Assembly: GCA_036826635.1 (NCBI GenBank)
Contig: DAISVY010000011.1
Coordinates: 36,361-100,360, forward strand
DNA length: 64,000 nt
Reading direction: 5' to 3'
From: DAISVY01 sp036826635
GTDB taxonomy: Bacteria > Zixibacteria > MSB-5A5 > GN15 > FEB-12
Position 1 is the first letter of the stretch; every line of letters starts with the position of its first letter. The notes under the pieces were generated by a model. It was not told the origin of the DNA, ran no database searches, and saw only the letters and a list, made by a program, of their open reading frames with translations. Below are positions 17,561 to 26,960 of the stretch, in pieces. The position numbers and the translations under genes are program-made.

Positions 17561-18250
17561 TTATCTCTCGCGGGGACCGAAGATGGCCGTGCCGATCCGA
17601 ACCATGGTAGCACCCTCGGCTATCGCTGCCCGGAAATCGTCGGACATACCCATCGAAAGATTGGTGAACCTCTCCCCCGCGATTTTTCGGCTCTGTTTGA
17701 ACAGGTCCCGGCAGAGGCGGAACGCTTCGTGTACCCGATCCTGGTCGTCGGTCAGCGGTCCGACCGTCATCAGCCCGGTCAGATCGATATGAGGCAGGCT
17801 GTTGACTTCGCGCACAAGGTCAAGCGCCTGATCCGGGGCCACGCCGTATTTGCTCTCCTCGCCGGAAGTATTGACCTCGACATAGCACTCGACAACGCGG
17901 TCGATCTCACCCGCGTGGCGACTGATCTCCTCGGCCAGATGAAGAGAATCGACCGACTGGATTACGTCGAAAAGCGCGAGAGCTTTTTTGACTTTGTTGG
18001 TCTGAAGGTGCCCGATGAGATGAAACCGGGCGATATGGCCGACCTCGGTCAGTTTCGGTTCGGCTTCCTGGATACGGTTTTCGCCGATATCGGTAAGGCC
18101 GGTGGCCACGGCGATACGGATAGCCTGGGCGGAGTGAGTTTTGGAAACGGCGACTATGGTGATATCGTTGGCGTCTCGATCACACTGCTCGCAGGCTTCG
18201 GCGATCTGCCCGCGGAGTTCCATCAGGTTGGCGGATATGTCTTCTTTCAT
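17561..18250 (-). CDS. yggS: YggS/PROSC-family PLP homeostasis protein
   Basis: Single-domain, alanine-racemase-like barrel that binds pyridoxal phosphate and maintains its pool; no enzymatic reaction is established. The 229-residue length is typical. The PLP lysine is in ITIVAVSKTHSAQAI, GENRIQEAEPK and FHLIGHLQTNKVKKAL are hallmark segments, and MGMSDDFRAAIAEGATMVRIG near the C-terminus binds the phosphate. It lies between a small unknown gene and divIVA on the same strand. No clear ribosome site precedes the ATG, so translation may be coupled. Confidence 0.94.
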   Translation of the reverse strand: MKEDISANLMELRGQIAEACEQCDRDANDITIVAVSKTHSAQAIRIAVATGLTDIGENRIQEAEPKLTEVGHIARFHLIGHLQTNKVKKALALFDVIQSVDSLHLAEEISRHAGEIDRVVECYVEVNTSGEESKYGVAPDQALDLVREVNSLPHIDLTGLMTVGPLTDDQDRVHEAFRLCRDLFKQSRKIAGERFTNLSMGMSDDFRAAIAEGATMVRIGTAIFGPRER

Positions 18251-18333
18251 AATCTAAGGGAATAATGGTGAAGCGAGCCGGGATTATCAAGGAATTTCCC
18301 ATCGGGTGCCGACGTGTCGGGCCGGTCGACGGC

Positions 18334-18573
18334 CTAAGTATCTTCGCGGACAATTTCTTTCTGACGACTGTCCAGACCCGAGGTTTCCATCGGGTGATAG
18401 CGTACCACGGTGAGCGTATGACTGAAGCTGTCGTCGCTGACACTTGTCTGACGGGCGCGCGTATCCTTGAGCATGCTGCCCAGCAGTCCGTAGAGGTGTG
18501 CCAGTTCACTTGTAGTCAGGTATATCGAGATTTCGCTCAGCGTCCGATCATTGTCTAAATCGTGGATACGCAT
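18334..18573 (-). CDS. Small protein of unknown function
   Basis: A 79-residue reading frame starting MRIHDLDNDRTLSEISIYL with a strand-helix-strand pattern (TTSELAHLYGLLGSML, then SHTLTVVRYHP) that looks like a folded protein rather than noise. GAGAAAAT before ATG is a weak ribosome site. It lies 17 bp after the upstream gene and 83 bp before yggS in a same-strand run. An opposing 97-codon frame overlaps it and looks like its shadow. Function unknown. Confidence 0.55.
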   Translation of the reverse strand: MRIHDLDNDRTLSEISIYLTTSELAHLYGLLGSMLKDTRARQTSVSDDSFSHTLTVVRYHPMETSGLDSRQKEIVREDT

Positions 18574-18590
18574 ATTTTCTCGGTTGCTCG

Positions 18591-19694
18591 CTATGCGGTG
18601 GCCAGTTGATAGCTGTCCTCGGCCACGGCCGGAGCGGCCACGTTCATGGCCGTGAGAGCTTGCGCCGTGTCGCTTGAGGTGAATTTGCTTTCGAGTTGAG
18701 AAAGCGACGTGTCAACGCGTCCGAAAAACTCTTCGATTGTCGAGGTCAACTGATTGCGGGCCTTGTCTACGAGAATACCGGAGAAACCAAGTTCGGCGGC
18801 GGCTTTATCGAAGAATTGCGTTACCTTGTCATAGATGGCCTGCTCGGAATCGTCCAGGTAGCTGTCGACGGTGTCGAAGAACGATACCATCAGGTCATCG
18901 CTGGCTGTCGTGGCCAATTCTCCGGCGGTATCCGCGTAGCTCTTGACGGTTTCGGGTGTCTGCGCGAGCATGCGTTCGGTCTGGGAATTGAAACGTTCCG
19001 CCAGAGAAACGCTGAACTGGTTGTCGAGCCGGTAGCGCAGGCTGAATTTGTTGACGGCCCGGCGGTATGATTGTCCGGTCGTTTCATTCATCGAGCTTCG
19101 GATATCAAGGGCTTCGTCATAAAACGCATTCAGCGCAAAGCTGCGGTCCTGATAGGCCATGGCTTTGCTGTTGTATTGAGTGGCGGCCTGACTTTCATAG
19201 CTGTTTCCGGTGTCGCTGATCGAATCGTCCCGAATCGTGACGCGCTGGTATCCGTCCACGTCGAAATCCGTTGTCAATCCGAAATTCACCGCCGCAAAAT
19301 CATCGACTGCTTCTACGTCACCGTCGGCAAGCCTCTCGACTGTCCGGGTAACGGCAGTGAGATCAAAACGAAGATCGAGCTGATAGTCCAACTGCGCCCG
19401 GCGTTCATAAGAATAAGTACCGTCGGGTGTTTGCTTGACCGGGGTCGACGCCTGCTCATCTGCGGTTGTCGCCGGTGTGCCCGATCCGGTCTCGGGGGTG
19501 GTTTCGGTCGACGGCAGGTATTCGTCCTGTGCTACGCTTTGCGCGCCGGAGGTGTCGGTGTTGCAGGACGTGGAGGAGGATTTGTAATAGTCCGGTGTGC
19601 GATTCTGGCGAATGTTTGCCGCCAGATCAAGGTAGTGGTTACGGAAATTGTTGGCGATTGACGCAAAAAAGCCTGTCAGTCCGGCGATACCCAT
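18591..19694 (-). CDS. Hypothetical protein with Ser/Thr-rich linker and helical C-terminal half
   Basis: I do not recognise this 367-residue protein. It begins MGIAGLTGFFASIANNFRNH, has a Thr/Ser/Pro-rich linker at about 38-90, a strand-rich region (95-180, beginning YSYERRAQLDYQLDLRFDLTA) and a long amphipathic helical region to the C-terminus. It lacks a signal peptide and membrane segments. GGGAG lies three bases before the ATG. It heads the minus run leading to yggS and divIVA and is divergent from alr. The composition recalls filament or flagella-associated proteins, but no motif supports a specific role. Confidence 0.7.
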   Translation of the reverse strand: MGIAGLTGFFASIANNFRNHYLDLAANIRQNRTPDYYKSSSTSCNTDTSGAQSVAQDEYLPSTETTPETGSGTPATTADEQASTPVKQTPDGTYSYERRAQLDYQLDLRFDLTAVTRTVERLADGDVEAVDDFAAVNFGLTTDFDVDGYQRVTIRDDSISDTGNSYESQAATQYNSKAMAYQDRSFALNAFYDEALDIRSSMNETTGQSYRRAVNKFSLRYRLDNQFSVSLAERFNSQTERMLAQTPETVKSYADTAGELATTASDDLMVSFFDTVDSYLDDSEQAIYDKVTQFFDKAAAELGFSGILVDKARNQLTSTIEEFFGRVDTSLSQLESKFTSSDTAQALTAMNVAAPAVAEDSYQLATA

Positions 19695-19820
19695 GGGCTC
19701 CCTCTTCTCTTCTCCTGTTTAGCCCTTTATATGGTATTTTTATCGGCATTCCGGACAGCTTCGACAGGGGAACAATTCTTTATGTTGTTCTTGAAACCGA
19801 CAGTGCGTATAACAAACCGC

Positions 19821-20978
19821 ATGGACAGTAAAAAATTCCTTAACTGGATAGAACTCTCCCGCCCCGCCCTGCAACACAATATCCGCAGTCTGGCCCGGCT
19901 GGTCGGGGGACGAAAAATAGCCGTTGCCGTCAAGGCTAATGCCTACGGTCATGGCCTGTCGGTAATGGTAAAACTGCTCGGTCGCCATGCCGAAGTGGAA
20001 TATCTGACCGTACATTCGCTGGAAGAAGCTGCCGTCTGCCGTGAAAGTGGCTGGGAACGCAGGATAATGTTGCTGGGCCCGGCCCCGCTTGATGAATTGG
20101 AACAGGTGTTCGCGTATGATCTGGAACCGATGATATTCACCACGCCGACCCTGGAGCGGCTGGGCGCTTTGTCCCGTCGGCTCAATCGGCGGCTGCGCAC
20201 CCATATCAAGCTGGAAACAGGGACCAATCGGCAGGGTATAACAGCCCGGGAACTGCCCGCTTTCGCCCGAATCTACAAAAAGTATCCCCTGCTGAAAAAA
20301 CCCTACGGGACGGCAATGCATTTCGCCAACATTGAGGACACCACCAGTCACGAATATGCCCAGGTACAGCTTAAGAAATTCCACGAATTGCTTAAGAAAA
20401 TGACCGCCCTGGGGATCAAGCCGACCGTTCGACACACCGCCTGCTCGGCCGCCCTGATCCTTTTCGAAAAGACCCGTTTTGAACTGGTGCGCCCCGGTAT
20501 TGCGGTGTACGGTCACTGGCCGTCGAAAGAAACCTATCTGAGCTACCGCCTTGAAGGGGGAACCAACAGCATCTTTCGCCCGGTGCTTAGCTGGAAGGCC
20601 CGCGTGACCCAGATCAAAGATGTCCCCACCGATTCGTTTGTCGGTTACGGTTGTACATACCGGACCAGCTCGCCGGCCCGACTGGCCGTGGTTCCGGTGG
20701 GGTATTTCGACGGTTACGACCGGGCTATGTCGAACCTGAGCTATGTTTTGATCAAAGGCCGCCGGGCCCCCGTACGCGGCCGGATATGTATGAACCTCAT
20801 GATGATCGATATCACCAATATCCCCGGTGTTAAACTCGAGGAACCGGTAACCTTGATCGGTCGTCAGGGCAGCGAAGAATTGACCGCCGAGCAGTTGGCC
20901 GCCTGGGCCGGAACGATCAATTATGAGATTCTGGCTCGCCTCTCGCCATCGCTCCCGCGTTTACCGGTTGGCCGGTAA
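19821..20978 (+). CDS. alr: Alanine racemase
   Basis: PLP enzyme converting L- to D-alanine for peptidoglycan. Translation from ATG 19821 (385 residues) begins MDSKKFLNWIELSRPALQHN, the normal family start. An ATG at 19782 with AGGGG 11 bases upstream would add 13 residues and cannot be excluded. The PLP lysine is in AVKANAYGHG, the phosphate and substrate site in HFANIEDT, and the catalytic tyrosine region in VGYGCTYRT with PVGYFDGYDR; GRICMNLMMIDIT is also conserved. It is divergent from the hypothetical gene to its left and is followed by rex 171 bp downstream. Confidence 0.94.
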   Translation: MDSKKFLNWIELSRPALQHNIRSLARLVGGRKIAVAVKANAYGHGLSVMVKLLGRHAEVEYLTVHSLEEAAVCRESGWERRIMLLGPAPLDELEQVFAYDLEPMIFTTPTLERLGALSRRLNRRLRTHIKLETGTNRQGITARELPAFARIYKKYPLLKKPYGTAMHFANIEDTTSHEYAQVQLKKFHELLKKMTALGIKPTVRHTACSAALILFEKTRFELVRPGIAVYGHWPSKETYLSYRLEGGTNSIFRPVLSWKARVTQIKDVPTDSFVGYGCTYRTSSPARLAVVPVGYFDGYDRAMSNLSYVLIKGRRAPVRGRICMNLMMIDITNIPGVKLEEPVTLIGRQGSEELTAEQLAAWAGTINYEILARLSPSLPRLPVGR

Positions 20979-21041
20979 GAGATTATAGGACAGGGACTTG
21001 CCGGGCAACCCCGGGGCCCCTTTTGGATTTCCAGAATTGAC

Positions 21042-21070
21042 TTGACAGGGCCTCGGAGGGGGGATATACT
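21042..21070 (+). promoter_or_regulatory. Sigma70-type promoter of rex
   Basis: TTGACA at 21042-21047 and TATACT at 21065-21070 are separated by 17 bases, a near-perfect match to the vegetative consensus. The Rex-type palindrome starts two bases after the -10. Confidence 0.85.
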
Positions 21071-21072
21071 AC

Positions 21073-21090
21073 TTGTGAATGATTTCACAT
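21073..21090. promoter_or_regulatory. Rex operator overlapping the rex transcription start
   Basis: TTGTGAATGATTTCACAT is an 18-base dyad TTGTGAA-N4-TTCACAT, one base from the Rex consensus TTGTGAA-N4-TTCACAA. It sits just after the -10 hexamer and 59 bases upstream of rex. Binding there would block transcription, and NADH would release it: classical redox autoregulation. Confidence 0.85.
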
Positions 21091-21149
21091 ACGTCTTCAG
21101 TGGACTCTGAAGGTGCTGCCTTGTAGCGAGCCGAACACAGGCCGAAGCC

Positions 21150-21800
21150 ATGACCAAAAAACGTGTATCAGAATTAACTATCCATCGCTTGTCGTTGTAT
21201 TTCAGGGCGTTGACCATTTTGGAAAAGGAAGGGCGGGAAACGGTATCTTCCAAAGAACTGGCCCGGTGGGAAGAGCTTACCCCCGCTCAGGTCCGCAAGG
21301 ACCTGTCCTTCTTCGGATCTTTCGGCACGCGCGGACTGGGTTATCAGGTCTCGGTGTTGCGTCAGAAAATGGCTTCGATTCTGGGACTTAATCGAGTCTG
21401 GCGAATAGCCCTTTTCGGGGTGGGAAATATCGGCTCGGCCCTGGTCTCCTATAAAGAATTCGCCCGTCAGGGATTTCATATCGTCAAACTGTTCGACAAC
21501 GACCAGCGCAAGATCGGCTCCAATCACAAGGGCATCGTCATAAGCGACGTGAGGAACATGGAAAAAGAACTTCACGAAGCCCGGATTGAGATGGCTATTG
21601 TTGCCGTGCCGGCCACGGTGGCCCAGTACATTGTCGATGATGTTGTAAATGCCGGGATCAGGGCGATTCTCAATTTCGCCCCGATCAATCTCAGGGTTCC
21701 CGAGGGCGTGTATCTGCGCAATGAGAATATGTCGATGGAACTTGAGTATCTTTCGTTTGCGCTGGTTAACGAACACGCGGAGAAACGTTCCCGCGGCTGA
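21150..21800 (+). CDS. rex: Redox-sensing transcriptional repressor Rex
   Basis: Rex binds operators when the NADH/NAD ratio is low. The 216-residue protein has an N-terminal winged helix (1-80, including SKELARWEELTPAQVRKDLS and FGTRGLGYQV) and a Rossmann domain whose nucleotide loop is IALFGVGNIGSAL near residue 90. A C-terminal domain-swapped helix (MELEYLSFALVNEHA) completes the family layout. It is monocistronic as far as visible and carries its own promoter and operator. Other Rex targets were not seen in this window. Confidence 0.97.
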   Translation: MTKKRVSELTIHRLSLYFRALTILEKEGRETVSSKELARWEELTPAQVRKDLSFFGSFGTRGLGYQVSVLRQKMASILGLNRVWRIALFGVGNIGSALVSYKEFARQGFHIVKLFDNDQRKIGSNHKGIVISDVRNMEKELHEARIEMAIVAVPATVAQYIVDDVVNAGIRAILNFAPINLRVPEGVYLRNENMSMELEYLSFALVNEHAEKRSRG

Positions 21801-22010
21801 CAGGTTCATCTTCGGCATTGGCCGATCTGCCTGCTTGTATCGAACTCTCCTTTATCTTATTGATCTTTTCCCATAGTCAGTTTGGTCTGACCGACAGTTT
21901 ATTCGCCCGGCATTTTCCTAATCAACGGGACCGGAACAGGTTACCCCTCCGGCATGGACTTTGATAGGTCCCGGGGTGTTATCGTTCCATTTTGAGATGA
22001 GGGACAACCC

Positions 22011-22589
22011 ATGACTATGACGCGGAAGTACCTGTTGGCTGTCGTCATGATCTTTGCTGTCGCCGCAATCGGTCTGGCCGGGGTAGTTCGGGCCGAGCCT
22101 CCGGTGATCAGGGCGGACTCGGTTGCCGAGGCCACCCAGGTTTACAGCCTGCCCGTGGTGATTGAGCAGCTTGATGCGTACTATCGGGCCTGGGCCAGGG
22201 CTAAGCTGGACGGGAATGAAGATCAGCGGGAGAAGCTGGAAAACAAGCTTTACGATCTGGTGAATTATGATATTAGCGTAACCGCCGGAAAAGTCAGGCA
22301 ACTGGCCCGGCTGGCCGTTTTGGCGAAAGGCGGAGATCCGGATCACGCCCACCCGGACGGGGCAGACAGGATCGGGAGTCCCGATGGAGACAGGTTCAGG
22401 GAAAGGCTGTCACTTCTGAAAACGAAGGAGACAATCTACCGTTCATTGAGTCGGACGGATGCTTTCAGCAACAAGTACCGCCTGTTGGGTGATTACCTCG
22501 GTTTACTTCGTAGCGAGCAGAGTACGCCGCGCCTGGAACTGGCCGGGGCGGCTCAGGACGAGCAGATCGATATGTCGGAGGAAAAGTAA
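22011..22589 (+). CDS. Secreted or periplasmic protein of unknown function
   Basis: A 192-residue protein with a clear signal peptide (MTMTRKYLLAVVMIFAVAAI, cleavage probably after VRA near residue 28). The mature part is helical and charged (QREKLENKLYDLVNYD, FRERLSLLKTKETIYRSLS). No known domain is recognised, and cysteines are absent. GAGGGAC precedes the ATG. It is followed by a hairpin and convergent uvrA. Periplasmic location is inferred from the signal peptide only. Confidence 0.75.
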   Translation: MTMTRKYLLAVVMIFAVAAIGLAGVVRAEPPVIRADSVAEATQVYSLPVVIEQLDAYYRAWARAKLDGNEDQREKLENKLYDLVNYDISVTAGKVRQLARLAVLAKGGDPDHAHPDGADRIGSPDGDRFRERLSLLKTKETIYRSLSRTDAFSNKYRLLGDYLGLLRSEQSTPRLELAGAAQDEQIDMSEEK

Positions 22590-22636
22590 GAAGGACAGCA
22601 GGAGCGCCCCCTCTTGTCATGTGGAACCCCTTCGTA

Positions 22637-22668
22637 AAGCGCCGTCACCGGGATTGGTGGCGGCGCTT
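22637..22668 (+). terminator. Hairpin terminator between the secreted-protein gene and uvrA
   Basis: AAGCGCCGTCACC (22637-22649) pairs with GGTGGCGGCGCTT (22656-22668) with one mismatch and a 6-base loop, followed by a short T-rich tail. It separates two convergent genes and could act in both directions. Confidence 0.7.
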
Positions 22669-22714
22669 CTTGTTTGGGGCGTAGTCCGGTCGAGGCGGGC
22701 CGGTTCGCCGAAAT

Positions 22715-25573
22715 TCAATTCCGCAAAATCGGTTTAAGGTACTGACCGGTATACGAAGAATTGATCGTGGCCACTTCTTCCGGGGTCCCGCAGGCAACGA
22801 TACGACCGCCGTCGTCTCCCCCCTCGGGCCCGAGATCGATAATCCAGTCGGCCGTTTTGATCACGTCCATGTTGTGTTCGATGACAATGACGGTGTTGCC
22901 GCGGTTGACCAGTTCGTTCAGCACGGCCAGAAGCATCCTGATATCTTCGAAATGCAGGCCGGTGGTCGGTTCGTCGAGAATATAAAGAGTCCGGCCGGTA
23001 GCCGTCTTTGACAATTCCGTGGCCAGCTTGATCCGCTGAGCCTCGCCGCCCGAAAGAGTAGTGGCCTGCTGTCCCAGTCGAATATAGCCCAGACCGACGT
23101 TGGTCAGAGTGAGAAGCTTATTTTTGATACGGGGGATATTCTCGAAAAAAGTCAGAGCTTCGTCGACGGTCATGTCCAGTACATCGGCGATTGACTTTCC
23201 CTTGAAGGTGACCTCAAGCGTCTCGCGATTGTAGCGTTTGCCCTTGCATATCTCGCAGGGGATATATACATCCGGCAAGAAATGCATCTCGATCTTGATG
23301 ATGCCGTCCCCCTCGCAGGCTTCGCATCGTCCTCCTTTGACGTTGAACGAGTAACGCCCCGGAGTGTAACCACGGGCCTTGGACTCCGGCAGCGAAGCGT
23401 ACAGGTCGCGGATGTGGGTGAATACGCCGGTGTAGGTGGCCGGGTTGGAACGAGGAGTGCGGCCGATAGGAGACTGATCGATGTCTATTACTTTGTCGAT
23501 GTGTTCCAGTCCGGTGATGCTCTTGAACGGCAGCGGCATGGAATGGCTTCGGTAAAAGTGACGGGCCAATATGCGGTAGAGTGTCTCGTTCAGAAGAGTC
23601 GATTTACCTGAACCGGATACCCCCGTGATGCATACGAAAAGCCCCAGCGGTATTTCGGTCGTGACATTTTTGAGATTGTTCCCGCTGGCCCCTGTCAGTT
23701 TGATAAAATTGCCGTTGGTCTTTCGTCTTTCGGTCGGCGTGGCGATCTTTCGACTCCCGATAAGATACTGACCGGTTATGGAGTTCTTCGTGTCCTTGAT
23801 CGTTTTGGGCGGACCTGCGGCCACAACCCGACCGCCCTGGACCCCGGCGCCCGGTCCGAGATCGATTACGAAATCGGCGCTTTCTATAGTCTCGCGGTCA
23901 TGCTCCACGACCAGAACCGTGTTGCCGATATCGCGGAGTTCCTTGAGGGTGCTGAGCAACTTGTCGTTGTCGCACTGATGCAGGCCGATAGACGGCTCGT
24001 CGAGGATATACAACACGCCGACAAGACGCGAACCGATCTGTGTGGCCAGACGGATGCGCTGGGCTTCGCCGCCGGAAAGAGTGGCGGAAGCCCGACTGAG
24101 CGTGAGATAATCCAAACCGACATCGCACAGGAAACCGAGACGATCACGAATCTCTTTGAGAATCTGGCGGGCGATCTGCTGCTGCCGTTTGGTCAGTTTG
24201 ATATTCTTGAAGAAGTGATTGGCTTTTTTAATCGACATATCGCTGATCGAGTCGATTGTCTCGCGGTCGATCACCACGGAAAGAGCCTCCGGACGAAGCC
24301 GCGCCCCGTGGCAGGCCGGGCAGTCCGTGATCGACATGTATTTCTCGATCCATCGCCGCACCCCTGACGATTCGGTCTGTCGATAACGCCGCTCCAGATG
24401 CGGGATAACCCCCTCGAACGGGGCCTGGTAGATACCGCTGCCGTGCCCTTTGCCGGAAGCATGTTCATACTCGAAAGTTATCTCTTCCTCGCCGGAGCCG
24501 TACAGGATGACCTGTTGTATCGCTTTGGGAAGCTTCTTGAAAGGCGTGGATAATTTGAAATCGTAGTGTTTGGCCACCCCTTTGATCTGATAGCGATACC
24601 AGTTGGCCATGTCCGCCCCGCCCCAGGGACGGATGGCCCCCTCGCTGATCGAGAGCGATGGGTCAGGTATTACCAGTTCCGGGGAGATCTCCATTTTCTG
24701 CCCCAGTCCGTCGCACACTTTGCAGGCGCCGTAGGGGGAGTTGAACGAGAACAGGCGGGGGGTCAGCTCTTCGTAACTGATGTTGCAGTTCAGACAGGCG
24801 AACTGCTCGGAGAACAGCAGGTCCTGCTTGCCGATGTTCACCACCACCGTGCCGTTGGCGATTTTCAGAGCCGTTTCGACCGAGTCGGCCAGACGTCGTT
24901 TGGACTTCGCCTTCACGACCAGGCGGTCGACCACCGCTTCTATGGTGTGTTTCTTCTTTTTGTCCAGCTCAATTTCGGAGTCGGCCTCAACCACTTCCCC
25001 ATCCACGCGCAGCCTTACGAAACCTTCGCTGATAACCTGCTGAATGACTTCCCGGTGTTCCCCTTTTTTGCCGCGGACCAGGGGAGCGAGAACCATCAGC
25101 CGGCTGCCTTCCTCGAAGCTGAGTACCGAATCGACAATCTGTTCAACCGTCTGCTGGGTGATAGGCTGACCGCAACGTATGCAGTAAGGGGTGCCGATAC
25201 GGGCGAATAACAGGCGGAGATAGTCGTAGATTTCGGTTATTGTGCCCACGGTCGAGCGGGGGTTTTTGGAGGCTCCCCTCTGTTCAATTGAGATGGCGGG
25301 CGAGAGGCCTTCAATGAAATCAACATCCGGTTTTTCCATCAGTCCCAAAAACTGGCGGGCGTACGCCGAAAGCGATTCGACATAGCGCCGCTGGCCCTCG
25401 GCATAGATCGTGTCGAACGCCAGCGAGCTTTTGCCCGAACCGGACAGACCGGTGATAACGGTCAGGGTGTTGCGCGGGATACGTACGTCGATATTCTTCA
25501 GGTTATGTTCGCGCGCACCTTTGACGTGCAGGTAATTTTGATTCTGGTGATTTCTCTTGCTGTTGTCGTCCAT
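22715..25573 (-). CDS. uvrA: Excinuclease ABC subunit A
   Basis: Damage-recognition ATPase of nucleotide excision repair. From ATG 25573 the product is 952 residues. Two ABC modules are visible: Walker A GLSGSGKSSLAFDT and GVSGSGKSTLLNET, each with its own LSGGEAQRIRLA or LSGGEAQRIKLA signature and DEPS/DEPT Walker B. The two zinc modules show as CLNC with CKVC, and CEAC with CEIC. The start could also be a GTG one codon earlier. No partner uvrB or uvrC is in the window, which is normal. It ends convergently to the small secreted-protein gene. Confidence 0.97.
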   Translation of the reverse strand: MDDNSKRNHQNQNYLHVKGAREHNLKNIDVRIPRNTLTVITGLSGSGKSSLAFDTIYAEGQRRYVESLSAYARQFLGLMEKPDVDFIEGLSPAISIEQRGASKNPRSTVGTITEIYDYLRLLFARIGTPYCIRCGQPITQQTVEQIVDSVLSFEEGSRLMVLAPLVRGKKGEHREVIQQVISEGFVRLRVDGEVVEADSEIELDKKKKHTIEAVVDRLVVKAKSKRRLADSVETALKIANGTVVVNIGKQDLLFSEQFACLNCNISYEELTPRLFSFNSPYGACKVCDGLGQKMEISPELVIPDPSLSISEGAIRPWGGADMANWYRYQIKGVAKHYDFKLSTPFKKLPKAIQQVILYGSGEEEITFEYEHASGKGHGSGIYQAPFEGVIPHLERRYRQTESSGVRRWIEKYMSITDCPACHGARLRPEALSVVIDRETIDSISDMSIKKANHFFKNIKLTKRQQQIARQILKEIRDRLGFLCDVGLDYLTLSRASATLSGGEAQRIRLATQIGSRLVGVLYILDEPSIGLHQCDNDKLLSTLKELRDIGNTVLVVEHDRETIESADFVIDLGPGAGVQGGRVVAAGPPKTIKDTKNSITGQYLIGSRKIATPTERRKTNGNFIKLTGASGNNLKNVTTEIPLGLFVCITGVSGSGKSTLLNETLYRILARHFYRSHSMPLPFKSITGLEHIDKVIDIDQSPIGRTPRSNPATYTGVFTHIRDLYASLPESKARGYTPGRYSFNVKGGRCEACEGDGIIKIEMHFLPDVYIPCEICKGKRYNRETLEVTFKGKSIADVLDMTVDEALTFFENIPRIKNKLLTLTNVGLGYIRLGQQATTLSGGEAQRIKLATELSKTATGRTLYILDEPTTGLHFEDIRMLLAVLNELVNRGNTVIVIEHNMDVIKTADWIIDLGPEGGDDGGRIVACGTPEEVATINSSYTGQYLKPILRN

Positions 25574-25657
25574 CACTTGCTTCTCGTGCTTCTCGCCGAA
25601 AATGGGTAACCGCTAATATAGCGGATTGTTCCCGCGGGACAAAGGGGATAGAGAAAA

Positions 25658-26866
25658 TCAGATATCACTTTTCGCAACACGGGTGCGCAGCAGCGTAATC
25701 ATGCCGCCATACAGTCCCAGCAGGCCGATCAGGCGGAAAGGAGCCGGCTTAACGATATGTCCCAGATGCAGTATGGCCAGCGAGAGAATAAAGAGAAGCG
25801 CGAGCCGGTCGCCGATTAACCCTTTTCCCCGAACTACCAGATCCTGCCAGTAGGCCACGATAACCGTAAGCGGAAGGGTCAGAATCAACAGGTGGTGAGC
25901 CTCCGACATAGGGAAGGTCAGGGGGATAACCGGCAGGAGAGCGGAGAAGAAAGCCAACCGCAGGGCGGGATCGGCCGAGCGATAATGTCGCCGCCCGAGG
26001 ATCATGATCGGTCCGATCAGAAGCAGGGCGATAAGGCAGATGACGACCATTTTGACGAGCGGCAGCCAGTGAATATCGAAAGCGTAGCTGATTGTCGAGA
26101 TGATCGAATACTGTCGGTAGCCGTGCTCGAAATCGGAAGCCGCGATATGAGGCAGGACAACATCTATATAGTAGCCGTAATAGGTCAGGGACTGGTCGTT
26201 GATCAGCCAGGGAATGCCCAGAACGAAAAGAAAAAACAGCCCGGCAAAATAGAGAATAACGCGGTAGTGTCCGGACAACAGCACGAATATGAGACAAAGC
26301 CCGGGGGCTATTTTGAGAGAAGCCGCCGTGGCCAGAAACAGGGCCGCCCAAAACTGCCGGTCGCGCTGGAGCATGAAGAAGTATCCGGCCAGTGAACCGA
26401 CCACGAACAAGTTGACCTGGCCGTTAAGGAATTCGTCCTGTAAGAACGGGTGCAGCAGGAGAACGATAAGGGCCAGAGCAAAATAGTTCTGTTGGATTCT
26501 TTTCCATGCTTTTTCGGGTCCGAGCGTGAAGTTCCAGGAAGCAAAGATCGTTTTGAAAAAGGCGAACCAGGCTACCAGCGACCAGAAACCGGCCGTGACC
26601 GCTTTCTGGAAATAGCCGTTTTGGAGAAACGAAAGCGGGTAGCTTATCCAGACCAGAAAGAGAGGATATATATATCGCCGGGTCGGGGCCGTGAAGGGAT
26701 TTTCCCCGTTGCAAAACCAGCGGGCCGAGTTGAGGTACGATGTCAGGTCGTTACCGTTAACATAATTGTGGTTGCGTATCGACTGGTAAAAAAACAGGAG
26801 TACGCTCAGGCCGCTGAAGGTGACAATCAGCAGGCGTATAATAACTCTCCATGTGTGCCGGGACAT
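25658..26866 (-). CDS. Polytopic membrane glycosyltransferase, GT87 (DUF2029)-like
   Basis: A roughly 402-residue integral membrane protein with about ten hydrophobic helices. The first begins VIIRLLIVTFSGLSVLLFF. The loop NGNDLTSYLNSARWFCNGENP resembles the first periplasmic loop of GT87/GT-C polyprenyl-phosphate-mannose transferases, with an acidic pair in place of the catalytic Asp. SLKIAPGLCLIFVL is also typical. ATG 26866 is chosen because longer starts run into the divergent methyltransferase; ATG 26932 would add 22 residues. It may add a sugar to a lipid-linked or surface glycan; the substrate cannot be inferred. Confidence 0.75.
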   Translation of the reverse strand: MSRHTWRVIIRLLIVTFSGLSVLLFFYQSIRNHNYVNGNDLTSYLNSARWFCNGENPFTAPTRRYIYPLFLVWISYPLSFLQNGYFQKAVTAGFWSLVAWFAFFKTIFASWNFTLGPEKAWKRIQQNYFALALIVLLLHPFLQDEFLNGQVNLFVVGSLAGYFFMLQRDRQFWAALFLATAASLKIAPGLCLIFVLLSGHYRVILYFAGLFFLFVLGIPWLINDQSLTYYGYYIDVVLPHIAASDFEHGYRQYSIISTISYAFDIHWLPLVKMVVICLIALLLIGPIMILGRRHYRSADPALRLAFFSALLPVIPLTFPMSEAHHLLILTLPLTVIVAYWQDLVVRGKGLIGDRLALLFILSLAILHLGHIVKPAPFRLIGLLGLYGGMITLLRTRVAKSDI

Positions 26867-26960
26867 CAGTCGAATATACCACCGCCCTGACCGGCGGTCA
26901 ACGCCGCCGGAGCCTTCCAAAGAACTTGACATCGTGTAACGGTACGCTAATTTTGAGGCC

